This document shows, one piece after another, positions 1-7,410 of a stretch of DNA of 64,000 nucleotides. Position 1 is the stretch's first letter. Each line of letters opens with the position of its first letter. The notes beneath the pieces are model-generated. The model did not search any database. It saw nothing but the letters and a program-made list of their open reading frames with translations, and was not told the origin of the DNA. This DNA comes from Clostridia bacterium. GTDB lineage: Bacteria; Bacillota; Clostridia; Acetivibrionales; DSM-2933. Position numbers and translations under genes: made by a program. The stretch covers positions 1 through 64,000 of the forward strand of contig JAOABQ010000113.1 in assembly GCA_026418275.1 (NCBI GenBank), written 5' to 3'.

Positions 1-537
1 CTCTAATTAAATTAAAATTTATATAGAAAATTTGTTAGCTCTAGTTTTACTTACTGACTTTTATAAAGTTCGCAAGTTACTCAAATTTATTTTCGAGTTC
101 CTTTTCACTATTTACACTGTTTACTTTTCAAAGTCCATTTATTCAACTGCTCTCACCGAGCAGCTTTAGTATCTTACCATACTGTCTTCACTTTGTCAAC
201 ACTTTTTTTATTTCCACTTTTTATGTCTCCCTATGCTGCTTTATTTTGTCTTGTCCCGTGCGACAGCTTGTTTATATTATCATCGTTCCGGTCCCCATGC
301 AAACTGTATTTTCACCATTCACATAATTTATTCTGTTCAACCTTTTATATACACATGTATTCTGTCGAATACTTCGTTATCCTCATCGCCAACCTCGGTG
401 GCGTATAAATTAAAAACATCCATTGCTCAATCTATCTGTAGAGGGGAGCAATGGACATCCTAATGATATCTAGGTTTAACAGATATCATTTTATATTTCT
501 CCTGACTTATGAATATGCAAAGTGCCTTTATTTGATA
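1..537. other. non-coding left edge with two hairpins
   Basis: I see no convincing gene here. The open frames are short and lack ribosome binding sites. The stretch is AT-rich and holds two hairpins near 420-454 and 463-489 (arms ATGATATCT and AGATATCAT). The first acts as the probable terminator of the leftward dnaD/dnaI pair and is listed separately. Confidence 0.6.
409..454 (-). terminator. rho-independent terminator after the dnaI-like gene
   Basis: Read leftwards, the arms CCATTGCTC and GAGCAATGG (positions 420-428 and 446-454) form a nine-pair stem that is followed by GATGTTTTTAATTT. It lies about 85 bases after the stop of the leftward helicase-loader gene. Confidence 0.65.
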
Positions 538-1557
538 CTATTTTAAATTCATCCGTTTAGTCATTCGAATATCCTCTCCAACAAATTTAAGAAGTACAAA
601 ACTCCCTATAATCCGTGAAACAACCCTTTCCTGGTATAGCTTGTATAACTCATTTGTTCCTGCATTTGTTGAAATAATTGTTTTACAGGGTCTCGAAAGA
701 TTATTGATCTGCCGGGTATTTAATATATTTAGAAGCTCTGCAAACCGTGAACCGCTCTGTGATTCTGTTCCCAAATCATCAACTACAAGAAGGTCCACGT
801 CAAAAATGTTTTTGTAACTTGAATCGTCGTATTCATCATCTCTAAAGGATTTCATTTTATATTCTGTAATGATGTCAAATAACCGTGGTGCAGTTTCATA
901 GAGAACAGTCCTTCCCTGGTTCAGCAATTCCATCGCAATACAGTTTGCCATAAATGTTTTTCCAACACCCGTAGGTCCGCTAAAAAACAAATTCTTTTCT
1001 TCAGATACAGTAAAATTCTCTATGAATTTTATACACCGGTCTTTAATGGTTAAAATATTTTCTCTGGGTGACTCAGCGATGCCGTACTTCTCCATATTTG
1101 CGGTGTCAGAATAATAGTTTTCGTTAAAGACAGAAAAGTTTTCAGTTCGTGCCAGCTTTAAATTGGCTTGATCGTGTAAATGGTTTATCATTAGCTGTTT
1201 ATAGCATACACACTTTTCCCTAAGGGCTGTAGTTCCTGTATCCTTACATAAGCTACACTCGTAAGCCATTTCCAGATAATTTTCAGCATACCCATTTTGA
1301 ATAAGAAGCTTTTTCTTTTCATTTTTAAGCTGCACTATCTTCGACTCAAGAACTGCAACAACATCTTGAGCAGAATTTTGACCGGTCAATATCAGCTTGT
1401 TATAATTGATTCCTGCTTTTTGGATAAGAGAATCAATTTCTTCGATCCTGGGTATTTTTGTATAAATCTCGCTTCTTTTAGCTTCAAGCTTATCGAAAGC
1501 CGCTTTCTGCTTTTTTTCATATTCTCTGGCTATGAGGTTATGTACATTCGCACTCAT
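538..1557 (-). CDS. dnaI: DnaI/DnaC-like helicase loader ATPase
   Basis: This is a 339-aa AAA+ protein expected to load the replicative helicase onto DNA. The Walker A motif GPTGVGKT lies near residue 195 and Walker B is LLVVDDLGTE, followed by an arginine-finger region near the C-terminus. A cysteine cluster (CSLCKDTG then CVCY, about residues 100-118) matches the zinc-binding N-terminal domain of Bacillus DnaI, so DnaI is more likely than a phage DnaC. The gene follows a DnaD-domain gene on the same strand with a 30-base gap. That pairing is usual in Clostridia, where DnaD-type proteins and the loader act in primosome assembly. The family call is firm; the symbol is inferred from the domain layout. 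Confidence 0.85.
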   Translation of the reverse strand: MSANVHNLIAREYEKKQKAAFDKLEAKRSEIYTKIPRIEEIDSLIQKAGINYNKLILTGQNSAQDVVAVLESKIVQLKNEKKKLLIQNGYAENYLEMAYECSLCKDTGTTALREKCVCYKQLMINHLHDQANLKLARTENFSVFNENYYSDTANMEKYGIAESPRENILTIKDRCIKFIENFTVSEEKNLFFSGPTGVGKTFMANCIAMELLNQGRTVLYETAPRLFDIITEYKMKSFRDDEYDDSSYKNIFDVDLLVVDDLGTESQSGSRFAELLNILNTRQINNLSRPCKTIISTNAGTNELYKLYQERVVSRIIGSFVLLKFVGEDIRMTKRMNLK

Positions 1558-1587
1558 TTATGTAATCCCTCTCGAATCTTATCAATC

Positions 1588-2568
1588 TTATTTTGTCACC
1601 ACATTTTCAAAAAAACTATTTAAATAATCGTTGTCATATTCTCTTTGTTTATAATTTTCATGCTGCGGAACCGATGCTTCCTTGACTTTTATGCTATTTA
1701 CTGTCTTATTGACCGGTTTAGCATAAGCAAGAATCTCTTCCTTTGTCTTTAAGCCATTTTTATGCCAATCACTTATAATGGCATCAACATATTTAAGGTT
1801 GGGATTGGTCTTTGCTGTGGTTTTCTTTAAGGCAAGTTCGATTACCTCAAAATCATATTTAAATTCCATAACCCACTTTTCAACATAATCGTCCTCATAT
1901 TCGGTTAGATTTCTGGATAGTTTCAGCTTTTTAATAATTTTTCCCCGAATATCTTTAAATTTCTGGTATTCCTCAAGATACATTTCCATATCAAAGTGAT
2001 TTTTAATATTTTTGCTGTACCAGTTCTCTGCTACCTTTGCGATATAATTTTTTGCAAGGCCTTTGTGGTCATAGCAGTGTTGGAACAGGGCATACATCAC
2101 ATCTTCATCAAACTTATACCTGTCAAACCAGGCGTCAATATCCGTATACCAGGAAGGTGACATTACACCCTGGAAAAACATATTGTTAATTGCTGTGATA
2201 GTGCTGCTCCTTTTTTTATTTCGCTCCAGGCTTAATGCAGCTTCCTCGGGTGTGGATGAAAGCTTCATTCGGTATATTTTGTTTATTTCCTTCTCTTTAA
2301 GATCGGTAAGTATAATATTATCACCTTTTCTGGTAAGTACACCCAAGCACTCAAGATACGTAATAGAGTTTTTTACCTTTTCTCCATCCATCTCCAGTTT
2401 CTTGGATAATTCCTCTACAGTAGCCTGCTTGTTGTATTTCTCCAAAAACAAACAGTACACGTATACTTTGACTACGTCTCCCTCCATGGAAGGCAAATAT
2501 TCGGATATAAATATATCAGGCAAAAGTGTGTCTTGATATAGAATTGATTTAAAAGATTCAAAATACAT
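1588..2568 (-). CDS. DnaD domain protein (primosome component)
   Basis: This 326-aa protein has an N-terminal winged-helix-like part (LEKYNKQATVEELSKKLEM, about residues 55-75) and, near residues 215-275, the DnaD C-terminal helical segment with a YEDDYVEKWV-like signature. DnaD proteins remodel DNA and recruit the helicase loader. I chose the ATG at 2568 because GGAGAGGTTG precedes it; a 20-codon extension to 2628 has no ribosome binding site and runs into a terminator hairpin. It probably forms an operon with the DnaI-like gene immediately downstream. Confidence 0.85.
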   Translation of the reverse strand: MYFESFKSILYQDTLLPDIFISEYLPSMEGDVVKVYVYCLFLEKYNKQATVEELSKKLEMDGEKVKNSITYLECLGVLTRKGDNIILTDLKEKEINKIYRMKLSSTPEEAALSLERNKKRSSTITAINNMFFQGVMSPSWYTDIDAWFDRYKFDEDVMYALFQHCYDHKGLAKNYIAKVAENWYSKNIKNHFDMEMYLEEYQKFKDIRGKIIKKLKLSRNLTEYEDDYVEKWVMEFKYDFEVIELALKKTTAKTNPNLKYVDAIISDWHKNGLKTKEEILAYAKPVNKTVNSIKVKEASVPQHENYKQREYDNDYLNSFFENVVTK

Positions 2569-2631
2569 ATATGACAACCTCTCCAAACTTGTACAATTGT
2601 AATTTATTATATCATATAAGATTGACATATA

Positions 2632-2696
2632 AAAAAAGGATTAATCCATATTTAACCGTTTTATCGGTCAAAGTTGTAAAGATTAATCCTTTTTTA
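2632..2696. terminator. bidirectional terminator
   Basis: AAAAAAGGATTAATC and GATTAATCCTTTTTT form a 15-pair stem around a loop of about 35 bases. It has A and T runs on both sides, so it can stop transcription from either direction between the ABC exporter genes and the dnaD-like gene. Confidence 0.75.
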
Positions 2697-2748
2697 TCCC
2701 TAAGGCTCCAAGATGTTATTTCCTGGTTTTTACCATTGTACTGGGTGT

Positions 2749-4917
2749 CTACACAGCCTCACTTTCAAGATTTGCACCCGTAAACTGGCTGTTGTATAGA
2801 TCTGCATAGAAGCCGCCTTTTGCAAGCAATTCCTTATGATTACCCATTTCAATAATACTTCCTTGATTCATAACCAAAATGGTTTCGGCATCACGGATGG
2901 TTGAAAGCCTATGTGCAATAACAAAGCTTGTTCTATCCTTCATCAAATTGGCCATGGCTTTTTGGATCAGTACCTCAGTTCTTGTATCCACACTGCTGGT
3001 CGCTTCATCCAGTATAAGGATGGTTGGATCCGCAAGGATCGCCCGGGCTATTGTAAGAAGCTGTTTTTGCCCTTGTGAAATGTTGGTTGCCTCTTCATTA
3101 AGGACTGTATTATACCCTTCAGGCAGTGTCCTTATAAAGCGGTCTGCATGTGCAGCTTTAGCCGCACGCACGATTTCGTCCATCGTTGCACCTTCTTTTC
3201 CATAGGCAATATTGTCTTTGATGGTTCCGTTAAAGAGCCACGTATCTTGAAGTACCATACCGAACATGTTTCTTAATTCGCCACGTTTGATATCTTTGAT
3301 ATTCACACCATCAATTGTTATTTTCCCCTTGTTGATTTCATAGAAGCGCATCAAGAGGTTAACAAGTGTGGTCTTTCCTGCTCCTGTCGGTCCAACAATC
3401 GCTATCGTATGACCTTTTTGAACATCAAGATTCATATTCTCAATAAGAGGAACTTCTTCCTTGTATCTGAAAGCAACCTGTTGGAACCTGACCTCTCCTC
3501 TTGGCTCAACCAAAACTTTTGCATCCTTATTGTCAGGTATTTCCTCAGTCTCGTCCAGAACCTCAAAAACACGCTCTGCACATGCTATGGTAGATTGAAT
3601 GACATTTGCAATGTTTGCTGTTTGGACAATAGGCATTGTGAATTGCCTGGAATACTGAATAAACGCCGTCAAGTCACCAAGCTTTAATTTTTCCTTTGTC
3701 ATCCAGATACCACCAATGATACATATCAGAACATATCCAAGGTTACTCACAAAGTTCATAAGAGGAAACATTATCCCCGATATAAACTGTGCTTTCCATC
3801 CAGCCACATCGAGTCTTGTGTTAATCTCTTGAAATTTTTCAATGGACTCCTTTTCTTTTCCAAAAGCCTTCACAATCTTATGTCCCGTGTACATTTCCTC
3901 AACATGTCCACTGAGCAGTCCAAGCTCTTTCTGCTGCTCCGCAAAATGCTTCTGTGACTTCTTAGCAATAAATGCGGTAAATACTACGTAAAGGGGTAGT
4001 GTCAATATCACGACAAGCGTCAGGATAGGGCTGGTAATTAACATCATAATTATAAACCCAAGTATTTGCAGCATCGAAGTTATAATCTGTGTCAAGCTCT
4101 GCTGCAGCGTTGTAGATATTGAGTCGATATCGTTTGTAACACGGCTCAAAACATCCCCATGGGTACGGGAGTCAAAATATTTCAGCGGAAGCTTCGCCAA
4201 TTTGTTGTTGATATCGCTTCTTAAATCATACACGGTTTTCTGCGCAACACCGGACATGGTATACTGCATAACAACACCAAACAAGGCACTGAAAACATAC
4301 ATGGTGATTAAAACCAAAATAATTATTCCCACATAATTAAAGTCGATCTTCCCGTTTGTTTCTTCCAAAGCCTTGGTCATAGAGTCTAGTTGTTCTTTTG
4401 TCATATTCATCCCTTGAGACTCTTTTGAACCTTCAAGTAATTCCGGATGGCTCAGTTGGAAATTGATAAACTCCCTGCAAATTTCAGCCTTCTGTTTTGG
4501 ATCATCCACCGTATCAAGAAGCGGCAACTTGCTCAATTCCATTATTTGTGCTATTGTTTTGGGATCCTTTGGCATCTTTATTTCGGGAGAAGATCCAGGA
4601 TTTTTACCCCCCTCTAACATTTTCTTCTGCCATTGCTGGACACCCTCCAGCATTTTTCCCGACATATAGCCGTCAGAGAGCTTATTCATGGCTTCTCCGC
4701 TTACTTTCGGCCCGGCAACCATTAAAGCCGTACTTAATATTGCGAAAATCAATACAATTGCCAATTTTGCCTTATGGGGCCTCAAATAGCCCAGCAGTCT
4801 TCTAAAAGTTCCTTTAAAATTCTTAGCCTTTTCAACCGGAGCCCCCATCCCTCCAGGACCAAATTGACCTCTTCTCTGTGGGCCTCTGAGTTTCTCCTTG
4901 TTTTGCGATTCACTCAT
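2749..4917 (-). CDS. ABC exporter half-transporter with extracellular insert
   Basis: This 722-aa ATP-binding/permease fusion is one half of a heterodimeric multidrug-type exporter. The nucleotide-binding domain carries Walker A GPTGAGKTT, signature ISQGQKQL and Walker B TILILDEATSS with the catalytic glutamate intact. It is about 130 residues longer than a usual half-exporter: a hydrophilic Lys/Glu/Pro-rich insert (about residues 75-195) lies between the first two membrane helices and should be extracellular. The N-terminus is rich in Arg, Gly and Pro. Its ATG overlaps the stop of the partner gene by four bases (ATGA), which suggests translational coupling. The upstream MarR gene is the likely regulator. 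The substrate cannot be told from the sequence. Confidence 0.9.
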   Translation of the reverse strand: MSESQNKEKLRGPQRRGQFGPGGMGAPVEKAKNFKGTFRRLLGYLRPHKAKLAIVLIFAILSTALMVAGPKVSGEAMNKLSDGYMSGKMLEGVQQWQKKMLEGGKNPGSSPEIKMPKDPKTIAQIMELSKLPLLDTVDDPKQKAEICREFINFQLSHPELLEGSKESQGMNMTKEQLDSMTKALEETNGKIDFNYVGIIILVLITMYVFSALFGVVMQYTMSGVAQKTVYDLRSDINNKLAKLPLKYFDSRTHGDVLSRVTNDIDSISTTLQQSLTQIITSMLQILGFIIMMLITSPILTLVVILTLPLYVVFTAFIAKKSQKHFAEQQKELGLLSGHVEEMYTGHKIVKAFGKEKESIEKFQEINTRLDVAGWKAQFISGIMFPLMNFVSNLGYVLICIIGGIWMTKEKLKLGDLTAFIQYSRQFTMPIVQTANIANVIQSTIACAERVFEVLDETEEIPDNKDAKVLVEPRGEVRFQQVAFRYKEEVPLIENMNLDVQKGHTIAIVGPTGAGKTTLVNLLMRFYEINKGKITIDGVNIKDIKRGELRNMFGMVLQDTWLFNGTIKDNIAYGKEGATMDEIVRAAKAAHADRFIRTLPEGYNTVLNEEATNISQGQKQLLTIARAILADPTILILDEATSSVDTRTEVLIQKAMANLMKDRTSFVIAHRLSTIRDAETILVMNQGSIIEMGNHKELLAKGGFYADLYNSQFTGANLESEAV

Positions 4918-6641
4918 GCGATCTCCTCCTCTGAAAGCTGCGAGTAGACAATTTCCCGGTATACGTCACAGCTGTTTAAAAGCTCCTTATGGGTTCCAAT
5001 TCCTGCAATGCGACCTTCATTCAAAACAATGATACGGTCTGCATCCAAAACAGTCGCAACCCTCTGTGATACTATCAAAACAGTAGCTTCCGCAATCTCA
5101 CCTCTTAGTGCTGCACGGAGTTTTGCATCCGTTTTAAAATCCAAGGCTGAGAAGCTGTCGTCAAAAACGTATATTTCAGGTTTTCTTACCAATGCCCGGG
5201 CTATGGACAAACGCTGCTTCTGTCCCCCAGAAACATTGGTTCCGCCTTGTGATATTTCATGGTTGTAACCGCCATCCATTTCGGATATAAACTGGGCAGC
5301 CTGTGCAACTTCAGCAGCATGTCTTATTTCCTGCTCTGTCGCGTCATCCTTACCATACCGGATATTATCGGTAATGGTACCTGAGAACAGCACCGACTTT
5401 TGCGGCACAAAACCGATTTTATTTCTAAGGCATTCCTGAGTCATTTCACGCACATCAACTCCATCAACCAAAACACTTCCGCTATCTACATCATAAAACC
5501 GGGGAATCAGATTTACCAGTGTTGATTTGCCTGAACCGGTACTTCCGATAATCGCGGTAACCTCACCGGGCTTTGCACTGAATGTAATATTGCTAAGGGC
5601 CGGCTGCTCTGCTCCATGGTAACTGAAGGACACATCCTTAAACTCAACAACACCTTTTGTTGTTCCACATTCTGCACCTTCTTCAGGATCATTGATTTCA
5701 GGGACTACTTCCAATACCTCGTTGATTCTGACCGCTGCAGCCTGGGCTCTCGGCACCATGATAAACATCATGGAAAACATGAGAATAGAGAACATAATCT
5801 GCATTGCATATTGGACAAATGCCGAAAGTGCGCCCAAATCCATCTCTCCAGCGTCTATCCGAAGGCCTCCAAACCAAAGTATGGCAATGGATGTGAAATT
5901 CATAATCAGCATAATGGCCGGAAAAAGAAATGCCATTATTCTATTTGCAGTGATATAAGTATTTGTAAGATCTTCATTGGCATCCTGAAAACGTTTCCTT
6001 TCATGTTCAATCCTGTTGAATGCGCGTACAACACGGATCCCCGTCAAGCTTTCACGAAGTACCAGGTTAATTTTATCCAGCTTGGATTGGATAATTTTGA
6101 AAAGAGGTATAACCTTTTTGGCTACAATGACAATAAAAAGTATAAGTGCGGGAATCGCTACACCAAGGACAATAGTAAGGGGTTTATCTTTGTTAAAAGC
6201 CAGAATAATACCTCCAATACACATCATAGGTGCTGCAACCATCATACGCATAATCATCATGGTTACCATTTGAACTTGGTTAATATCATTGGTGGTTCTG
6301 GTAATCAGTGTTGACGTTCCCAGTTTGTCAAATTCATTCAAGGAAAAACTCTCAACCCGGTTGAAAACCTTGTTTCTAAGGATTGTTCCCAAACCTACCG
6401 AAGATTTTGACGCAAGATAGCTTGCAATGATCGCAAAAACTACACCAGCTCCGGTTACAAGCAGCATTTTCCCGCCGATACGCATAATTTCATCCGTATC
6501 TCCTTTAATTACCCCGTCATTTATGATATCAGACATGAGTGTAGGCAGATACAGATCGCAAATGGTTTGTAAAAATACAAGCACCAAAACACCAGTAATT
6601 GAAAGCCAATACGGTTTCAAAAACCTAAACAGTTTAAGCAT
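4914..6641 (-). CDS. ABC exporter half-transporter, degenerate-site partner
   Basis: This 575-aa membrane and ATPase fusion starts with a hydrophobic helix (residues 10-30) and has six predicted membrane spans, then Walker A GSTGSGKST, signature VSGGQKQR and Walker B IYVFDDSFSALD. The residue after the Walker B aspartate is Asp rather than the catalytic Glu. Heterodimeric bacterial exporters (TM287/288, BmrCD, LmrCD) typically carry one such non-canonical ATP site, so this half and the downstream half probably form one exporter. It lies 62 bases downstream of a MarR-family gene in a probable three-gene operon. Confidence 0.9.
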   Translation of the reverse strand: MLKLFRFLKPYWLSITGVLVLVFLQTICDLYLPTLMSDIINDGVIKGDTDEIMRIGGKMLLVTGAGVVFAIIASYLASKSSVGLGTILRNKVFNRVESFSLNEFDKLGTSTLITRTTNDINQVQMVTMMIMRMMVAAPMMCIGGIILAFNKDKPLTIVLGVAIPALILFIVIVAKKVIPLFKIIQSKLDKINLVLRESLTGIRVVRAFNRIEHERKRFQDANEDLTNTYITANRIMAFLFPAIMLIMNFTSIAILWFGGLRIDAGEMDLGALSAFVQYAMQIMFSILMFSMMFIMVPRAQAAAVRINEVLEVVPEINDPEEGAECGTTKGVVEFKDVSFSYHGAEQPALSNITFSAKPGEVTAIIGSTGSGKSTLVNLIPRFYDVDSGSVLVDGVDVREMTQECLRNKIGFVPQKSVLFSGTITDNIRYGKDDATEQEIRHAAEVAQAAQFISEMDGGYNHEISQGGTNVSGGQKQRLSIARALVRKPEIYVFDDSFSALDFKTDAKLRAALRGEIAEATVLIVSQRVATVLDADRIIVLNEGRIAGIGTHKELLNSCDVYREIVYSQLSEEEIA

Positions 6642-6703
6642 AAAAATATCATCTCCTCAATACTCCATAAGTAATGATTTATGGTTGATTTTATTACTAA
6701 AAA

Positions 6704-7141
6704 TTATTGAATACTTTTATCCAACACTTTTTTCAAAGCATCTAATCCTTCAATAATCTTTTGTATTTCCTCAGGCGTGCCTTTTTCAAGAAGCTTTGCG
6801 AAGTTTTCCTCCGCTTTTTTATGAAAATCATGATGCCGTTTAGCAAAATGCGGAGATAATTTTACATGCACAATCCTTTTATCGGTTTGGCTTCGTATTC
6901 TCTCCACAACTTGCTGTTTCTCAAGCCGGTCAATGATTCCCGATACAGTACTGTTGGATAAACCAAGCTCTTTACTTAATTCACTAATTTTCATTTCACC
7001 ATGTACGGACAGCATTCCGATCACCATTCCTTGCGGCATGGTAATCCCCATATCCTCAAAAGATTTTCGCATGTTGTATTTTAACTTGTGGCTCACATCA
7101 CGAAAAAGTTTTGCAACCTCAGCTCTTTCATTTGTTATCAA
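6704..7141 (-). CDS. MarR family transcriptional regulator
   Basis: This 145-aa winged-helix protein contains MKISELSKELGLSNSTVSG (recognition helix, about residues 50-68) and the wing DKRIVHVKLS. It starts with TTG at 7141 behind AAGGGGTGAG; the next in-frame ATG would remove the first dimerisation helix. MarR proteins are usually ligand-responsive repressors, and this one opens an operon with the two exporter genes. The likely role is therefore to de-repress export when a toxic ligand binds. A near-palindrome just upstream is a plausible operator. Confidence 0.88.
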   Translation of the reverse strand: MITNERAEVAKLFRDVSHKLKYNMRKSFEDMGITMPQGMVIGMLSVHGEMKISELSKELGLSNSTVSGIIDRLEKQQVVERIRSQTDKRIVHVKLSPHFAKRHHDFHKKAEENFAKLLEKGTPEEIQKIIEGLDALKKVLDKSIQ

Positions 7142-7190
7142 GTTTGTCGCTCACCCCTTTATATATAATACTCGCAGAAGAAGTATCGAC

Positions 7191-7232
7191 AGAAATTTCG
7201 CATGCGATTCATTAGCATGCAAATATTTCGGA
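7191..7232. promoter_or_regulatory. candidate MarR operator palindrome
   Basis: An inverted repeat built on GCATGCGATTCATTAGCATGC, with flanking AAATTTC and AAATATTTC, sits about 55 bases upstream of the marR start. The spacing suits an autoregulatory operator. This is inferred from position and symmetry only. Confidence 0.4.
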
Positions 7233-7358
7233 TACGAAATAATTGTAGTCCTTTTTTGTTTTCCTGTCAAGACCTCAGCCAATTATTTTATTCTCCTGAT
7301 GTAAATGCTTTCCAATGATTATAGGCATTTCTTTTGAACTCCACTGTCCCTTCTCTAT

Positions 7359-7394
7359 AAAAAATGGACCTACAAGTTTGTAGATCCATTTTTA
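7359..7394 (-). terminator. terminator of the ttcA/glycosidase pair
   Basis: Arms AAAAATGGA and TCCATTTTT, extended by CTACA and TGTAG, form a strong hairpin. It is followed by a T-run when read leftwards, 16 bases after the stop of the phosphodiester glycosidase gene. Confidence 0.8.
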
Positions 7395-7410
7395 AGCCTG
7401 CTTAAAAGCT

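Noticed and set aside
193-463. Two short rightward ORFs in the left edge
   Set aside because: They overlap each other in different frames, lack ribosome binding sites and have no recognisable composition.
5616-6314. A 232-codon rightward frame opposite the ABC exporter
   Set aside because: It is the antisense frame of the strongly supported exporter gene and is rich in His/Asn/Lys without any domain.
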